Source: Halicephalobus mephisto
Lineage: Eukaryota; Nematoda; Chromadorea; Rhabditida; Panagrolaimidae
Direction: 5' to 3'
Assembly: GCA_009193035.1 (NCBI GenBank)
Contig: SWDT01000020.1
Span: 248,001 to 312,000, forward strand
DNA: 64,000 bases
Program-made: the position numbers and the translations under genes
Part shown: piece by piece, positions 49,001-55,000 of the stretch
How positions within the stretch are numbered: position 1 is the stretch's first letter
Layout: every line of letters starts with the position of its first letter
Notes under the pieces: model-generated
The model's database searches: none
Told to the model about the DNA's origin: nothing
Seen by the model: only the letters and a program-made list of their open reading frames with translations

Positions 49001-52000
49001 TTTTGATCGAGATTTTAATGTTTAAGGAAATTTACAAAGATTCTTGAACGGAAAATTCTCCCACGCGCCACCTCCTCGTAATAATCTGAGATTGGCTTTT
49101 TCCCTCAATTGCGCATGCCCATAGTTTTGTTGAAATTATTTCTATGCCTCTGGCAATCTTCTGACTTGTTCACTCACTCATGAACAACTTCGTGGAATTA
49201 TTATTGGCCTTGTGAAAATTTCACTTTCAGTCCTTGAATAATGCCTTCTAAATATAGAAGTTATTTTTGATTCATGAAAAATGCAGAGATCTGGACCTAG
49301 TGGGTCAGGAGGAGGCAGAGGCCGATCTGGCATATCCTCTGCCTCAGGCACTGCTCAGTCAAGATTTCGTAAACTTCGTGTAAATTTGAATCCTTCTGAT
49401 AGTGTTTTGACCAGAAGTGTGGGAAATTTCCTAACTCCTCCAGAAGCTTCTCTTAGAAATTATAAAAAATCTAATGCCTCAAGCAATTTTGGAAATATTT
49501 CAACTGCAGATTTGTTTGACGCAATTCTTGCCGCCCCTGCTCCTGGTTCCATGTTGAATTTTCCTAGTGATAGTGATTCTGATGATGAGGATTACCCTAA
49601 TTATTTTGAATGGTTAGAAGAACAGGAAAAACGTCGATTAGAAGCTAGAAGAAAATACTTGAGTACTGTAGTTCTTCAAAGTGATATTGATCGAAAAAAT
49701 GAAGAAGAAGCTAGACTTGAAAGAAAAGTAGAATCTTTGAAAAATGATGGCTGGTTTCCTGGAAATTCCACAAGAATACTGTATGAAAAATTTTCAGGTA
49801 ATTCGTGTTGGGATTGAAAGTTTTAAATTTTTTTAAATTTGAAAGTTGTCTTTCATTAGGGTACTGTATAGGGAGTTCTCAGGTAATTCGTGTCAGGACT
49901 GGAATAATTTTTAATAATCATGTAAATTATCTGGGAAATCATCTTGAAATTGTCTAATGAGGTACTGTATTGTAGCTTTAAATTTCTTGTATCAGGACCA
50001 AGGTATTTTCGATTTTGTTTTAAAATTTGTTCAAGTACTATAACTGAAAAATGAGCCGAATATCAACTTCCTGAACCTTATTCCGGAAACCGGAAGCAAG
50101 CAAGCTCTGTTGCAATTGCCGCTCCTGAATCTGGACTGAATATCCATCTCACTTTTGCTTTCTTTTACTAAAACTACTCTGGGTCAGCTCTCGGCATTTA
50201 CATACTTGCCAGGCAACTGGACTGGCAAGCCTATTTTTGGATTTGTTTTTACGCTTGAAAATTCTCAGGAAAATGTGATTTTATATTTTTCGTCATGTTG
50301 TCACCTGTTCATAAAATTATTTCTGATAAATTTATGAAAAATCCAGAAAAACGGGCTGTAATATTTTTTAAATCTGGAGAAAATTCTGAAAATGGAAGAT
50401 TTTTGAATTCGTTTTATAAACAACCAAAAACTCTTCCTAAAAATCCATCGAAAATAAAAATGGTTAAAGGACTAATTTTTAAAGAAGATGATACTGTAGA
50501 AATTTCAACAAAATCATCGAAAATTGAAAAAGATGAATCTACAGAAGGATGGATAGAATTAGAAAATAATTATTTTTCTGATTCTAATGAATCTCTAAAA
50601 AAATCAGAAAATTCTAAAGAAAAAAGTATTTTAACTGCTGTAATTCAGTCTCTTCTCTCGACACGAAATGAAGTTATAAGATCAGAAAAAATTTCACCTA
50701 CTGAATCTCCGAATTCTGATGATTATTATTATTATCTTGAACAAACAGATTTTGTCTTTCCTGAATCCACAACTTTGAATTTTCAGAATTTTGAAATAAC
50801 TCAAAAATTTGAAAATTTTGAAACAACTTCAATTTTTGAAAATTTTGAACCGGTTTCAACTTCGATGAAACCAGATATTCTCGATTTCAAAATAAATTCA
50901 ACAGATTTTTTTCTTTCAACAGAAAAACCACTTTTGGGTGGGAAAAATTATTAAAAATTATTTTAAAAAATCTTTTTTAAATTCGCGCGCAAGAGCGAGT
51001 AAGAATAGAAAAAGACAAATTTGGCGATTGTAACAAATTGTCTCGCACCGCCTTTACGCGCACTTGGTTGTAAAAAAGTGGTAAATTTGGTGATTATTAC
51101 AGAAATGGACCGACTCGCGCTCGTTTACCAAAAGTTGAAAAAGAAAAAATGGCAAATATGCCAGTTATTACAAAGGTCGACTCGCTCTTCCGGTTTTTTC
51201 ATTTTCATCCTAAAATTTTCTAAAAAATCCTAAAAATTCACTTCAAAATAAGTTTGTACAAAATTTATTTTTAATTTTTATAATGATATGGTTATTTGGC
51301 AACTTTTGGATTCTTTTGCAGAATGAGTAAAAGTGTAAAAAATGATAAATCTGGCAATTCAGTACTGGAATCAATTCGTTGTTTTCGCTTGGTCTTATTT
51401 CTTTTACGACAGTTTTGGAAATTTTCGAAAAATTTGGACATTTATGTCCAAAAAATTTCAAATTTTTGTTTTTTTTAAATAGAATAATCCTCAAGAGAGT
51501 ACTTGCCAGTTTTGGTTTTTTTGTCAAAAAAAAATTCAAAAAAACACAATTTTGAAGTTAATGAATTCTATGACTTGTTAATTTATTTTATTTCAGCATT
51601 AGTCGGACCACCATCAAATGTCCGAGTCCAAGCAACTTCGAATTCCTCTGCTGTTATCCAATGGGACTTTGACGAAACTAACGGAGGAGCTGATGGATTC
51701 ATCATCAAGTACTTACATGAGCCAGTTTTTGGACAAAATGGAAGAGAAGACACGGCCCACTGGCGGTCCCAGACTGTCATGGACCCTAAGGCAAGACACT
51801 TGGAAATCATCCGACTTAACACTCACAAACCTTACGCTTTTTGTGTTCTGGCTGTCAAACAAAGTGTAAGTCTTAACTTTCCATATATGAATTTAAGTTT
51901 CCATATATGAATTTTGATTTTTCATACATGAATTTAAGTTCTCATATATGAATTTAAGTTTTCATATATGAATTTTGATTTTTCATATATGAATTTAAGT

Positions 52001-55000
52001 TTTCATATGTGAATTTTGATTTTTCATACATGAATTTTGATTTTTTAGCGTCTTGGACAGTGTTCGGATCCTCCTGTTACGGTGGATAAACTTCAGCCGA
52101 CTCATATGGTTCAAAATTTGCATGTTCACTACAAAACTAGCCAGTCTGTGGCCCTCAAGTGGGATTACACAGGACCTCAGCCGATCCGATTCTACGTGAA
52201 GCAAAGTGGACAGAAAACTTATTTAAATCAATTTCTCGAGGAAAAACATCTAGTTGCCCCAGGCTATGAGAACAAAGTTGATGGAACTGAAAGATCATTC
52301 ATGTGGCAGAATCTTCGTCAATATATGGATTACACATTTCAAGTCGGAGTTGTGTCTCTTCACGACGGTACTGTATACTGGCCTAAAGAAGTACAAGTCA
52401 GAACAGATCCAACAGGACCTCCGTTTGTCGATACTCCGGAATTTCTCGAATCCAAAGCTCTGGGAACTGCCCAATTGAGACTCAGATGCGCTACGGAAGA
52501 ACATGGACCCATAAGTCACTATTGGCTGATCGTCGTTCCTGGAAACTACTCCAAGGACGACGTTTTGAATATCGACACTATTCAACTTCAGAAATTGACC
52601 GGAATAATGAATCCTGGAGCGGCTCCGACCGCGAAAAAAGTCAGAAATGCGATAACAAACAAAAATTCAGACGAAAGCGAAGAAGAATTCGATGCTGAAA
52701 AAGTTAAAAGAGATCTTGAAGACGAATTTATTGAAGCTAATGAATATATTGAAGAAGAATCAGAAATTAGTTCTGATGATTCTGGTTTTATTGAACAATA
52801 TTCGAAAACTAGACCTAAACGATATGTGGATTCAAAACGGAACCTTCCTGGAGTATATATCGCCGCTCAGATCGAAGCTACCGAAATGAGACAACTTTTC
52901 AGAGATGAGAAAAGCTTCACTCTTGGAGACGGTAAGAGATACAATGGATACACTAATCATCCTCTTGATGGAAATTCAAAATACAGTGTTATGATGAGAG
53001 CTTTTGCTAAAGGTGAATCTGGCAGGAAATCTGAGAGACCATTTGAATACAGAGCTCCTATGCAAGAACCAGCAGCGAAATTATTTACGGATTCAATGTT
53101 ATCTGAACCGTTTTCGACGAAAGGAATAGGAGGAATAATTGGTAAAGGAAAAGGAACATCAGCATGGATTGCAGGACCAATAATAGCAATACTTGTGTTG
53201 TTAATCATAATTGCGATGGTTATTGCTTGGTGGATGAGATCAAACAAAAAAGGAACAAGAAATAACAGACATGGAAGTATTACGAAAGTTGCATTGCCTA
53301 CGGGAGGATTTTTGAACGGACATGTAACTGAATCGTCGAAACTTTTAACAGATGCATATGGCAGACCAGTTAATCCTAATTATGAGATGAATGGAAATAA
53401 TTTAATGGAATCGTCGATGATGGATATGTACCCGATATCCAATGGACATGCTAATGGATCTGGTGGGAATTATCCGAATATCCAGATTCCTTTGCCTATT
53501 CATAATACTTCAAGTGCTCAAGTTGCCCGAGGGCCTATTCCGATTTCTGAACTTACATCCCATATTGAAAGACTTAGAATGAACAAAAATGCCCTTTTTA
53601 TTCAAGAATTTGAATGTATCGACAGTGGAGAACATTTTACTTGGGAATCTTCGAGTCTTCCGTGTAATTCGTCGAAAAATAGATACCACAATGTTGTTGC
53701 TTATGATCACACTAGAGTTCATCTGGAACCAACAGGATCAGAAGGATCGGATTACATTAATGCTAATTTCGTCGATGGATACAACAAACCTAAAGCGTAT
53801 ATTGCTACTCAAGGACCGATGCCAGAGACTTTTGCGGATTTCTGGAGAATGGTTTGGGAACAGAATTCAAAAACAATCGTTATGTTGACGAAATTGAAAG
53901 AAGGAAATAGAATTAAATGTGATCAATATTGGCCGAATAAAGGCAGATCAATATACGGTAGAATTGCGGTCAATTTGGTGGATGTTTTGGAACTTCCACA
54001 TTATACAATTAGAACAATGCAAATTGAAAATTTGGATTTGAATATTGTAAGAGAAGTGAAGCAAATGCAATACACCGCTTGGCCGGACCATAATGTTCCG
54101 GATCATCCGACTCCGTTTTTGATGTTTTTGAAACGAGTTAAAGCTTTGAATCAACCCGAAAATTCGCCCATTGTTTGTCATTGTTCGGCTGGAATCGGAA
54201 GAACTGGAGCTTTTATAGCGATTGATTACATGTTGGATAGATTAAGAAATGAAAATACAGTAGATATTTTCGAATGTGTTACAAGTCTAAGAGCACAGAG
54301 ATTTTATATGGTTCAAACTGATGATCAATATATATTCATTCATGATGCTGTTTTGGATGCGGCTCAATCAGGTTCAACTGAAGTTCCAGCAGGGAAATTG
54401 TACCAACATATGCAGAGACTTCTTCAAGTTCATGGTCCGGAACAGATTAGTGACTTGGATATGGAATATAGAACTTTGTGTTCATTGAAAACTTTGAATT
54501 CAGATTGTGTAACTGCTAATCAAGGACTAAATAGATCGAAAAATCGACAACCGCAAGTTGTACCGTATGATAAATCAAGAGTTGTGCTTGAGCAAATTCC
54601 CGGAGTTGAAGGATCGGATTACATAAATGCCAGTTGGGTGGACGGTTATAGAGAAAGAAATGCATATATTGCTACACAAGCTCCAACAACGCAAACTTTC
54701 GGAGATTTTTGGAGAATGATATGGGAAAATGATTCATGTATTGTTGTTATGCTGACGAAATTAAGGGAACTTAATAGAGAAAAGTGCTTCGAATATTGGC
54801 CTTCTGAACCTCCGGCTGTTGCTGTGGATAATTTGAATATTGAAGCAATTGCGGAATACAATATGAGCCATTATACTTTGAGAGAATTTAAAATTATGGA
54901 TAACAAAACAGGAAGGACAAGGACCCTTAGACATTTTCAGTTCATGGATTGGCCTGAACAAGGTGTGCCATTAAGAGCTGAGTCTTTCTTGGACTTTGTT

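Larger units (their letters stand above)
41936..51596 (+). other. ptp-3 9.7-kb intron between FNIII-7 and FNIII-8
   Basis: Holds the antisense astacin gene (46781-48256), three orphan coding segments (44512, 49281, 50295), three TIR-bounded elements and several arrays, all listed separately. Other parts (42000-42340, 43750-43990, 44040-44400, 45610-46040, 48300-48840, 51243-51590) show only AT-rich sequence or unrecognised open frames. Confidence 0.6.

Noticed and set aside
52957..53247. ORFs antisense to or in other frames of the large ptp-3 exon (several between 52254 and 54961)
   Set aside because: Shadows of the strongly supported ptp-3 frame.
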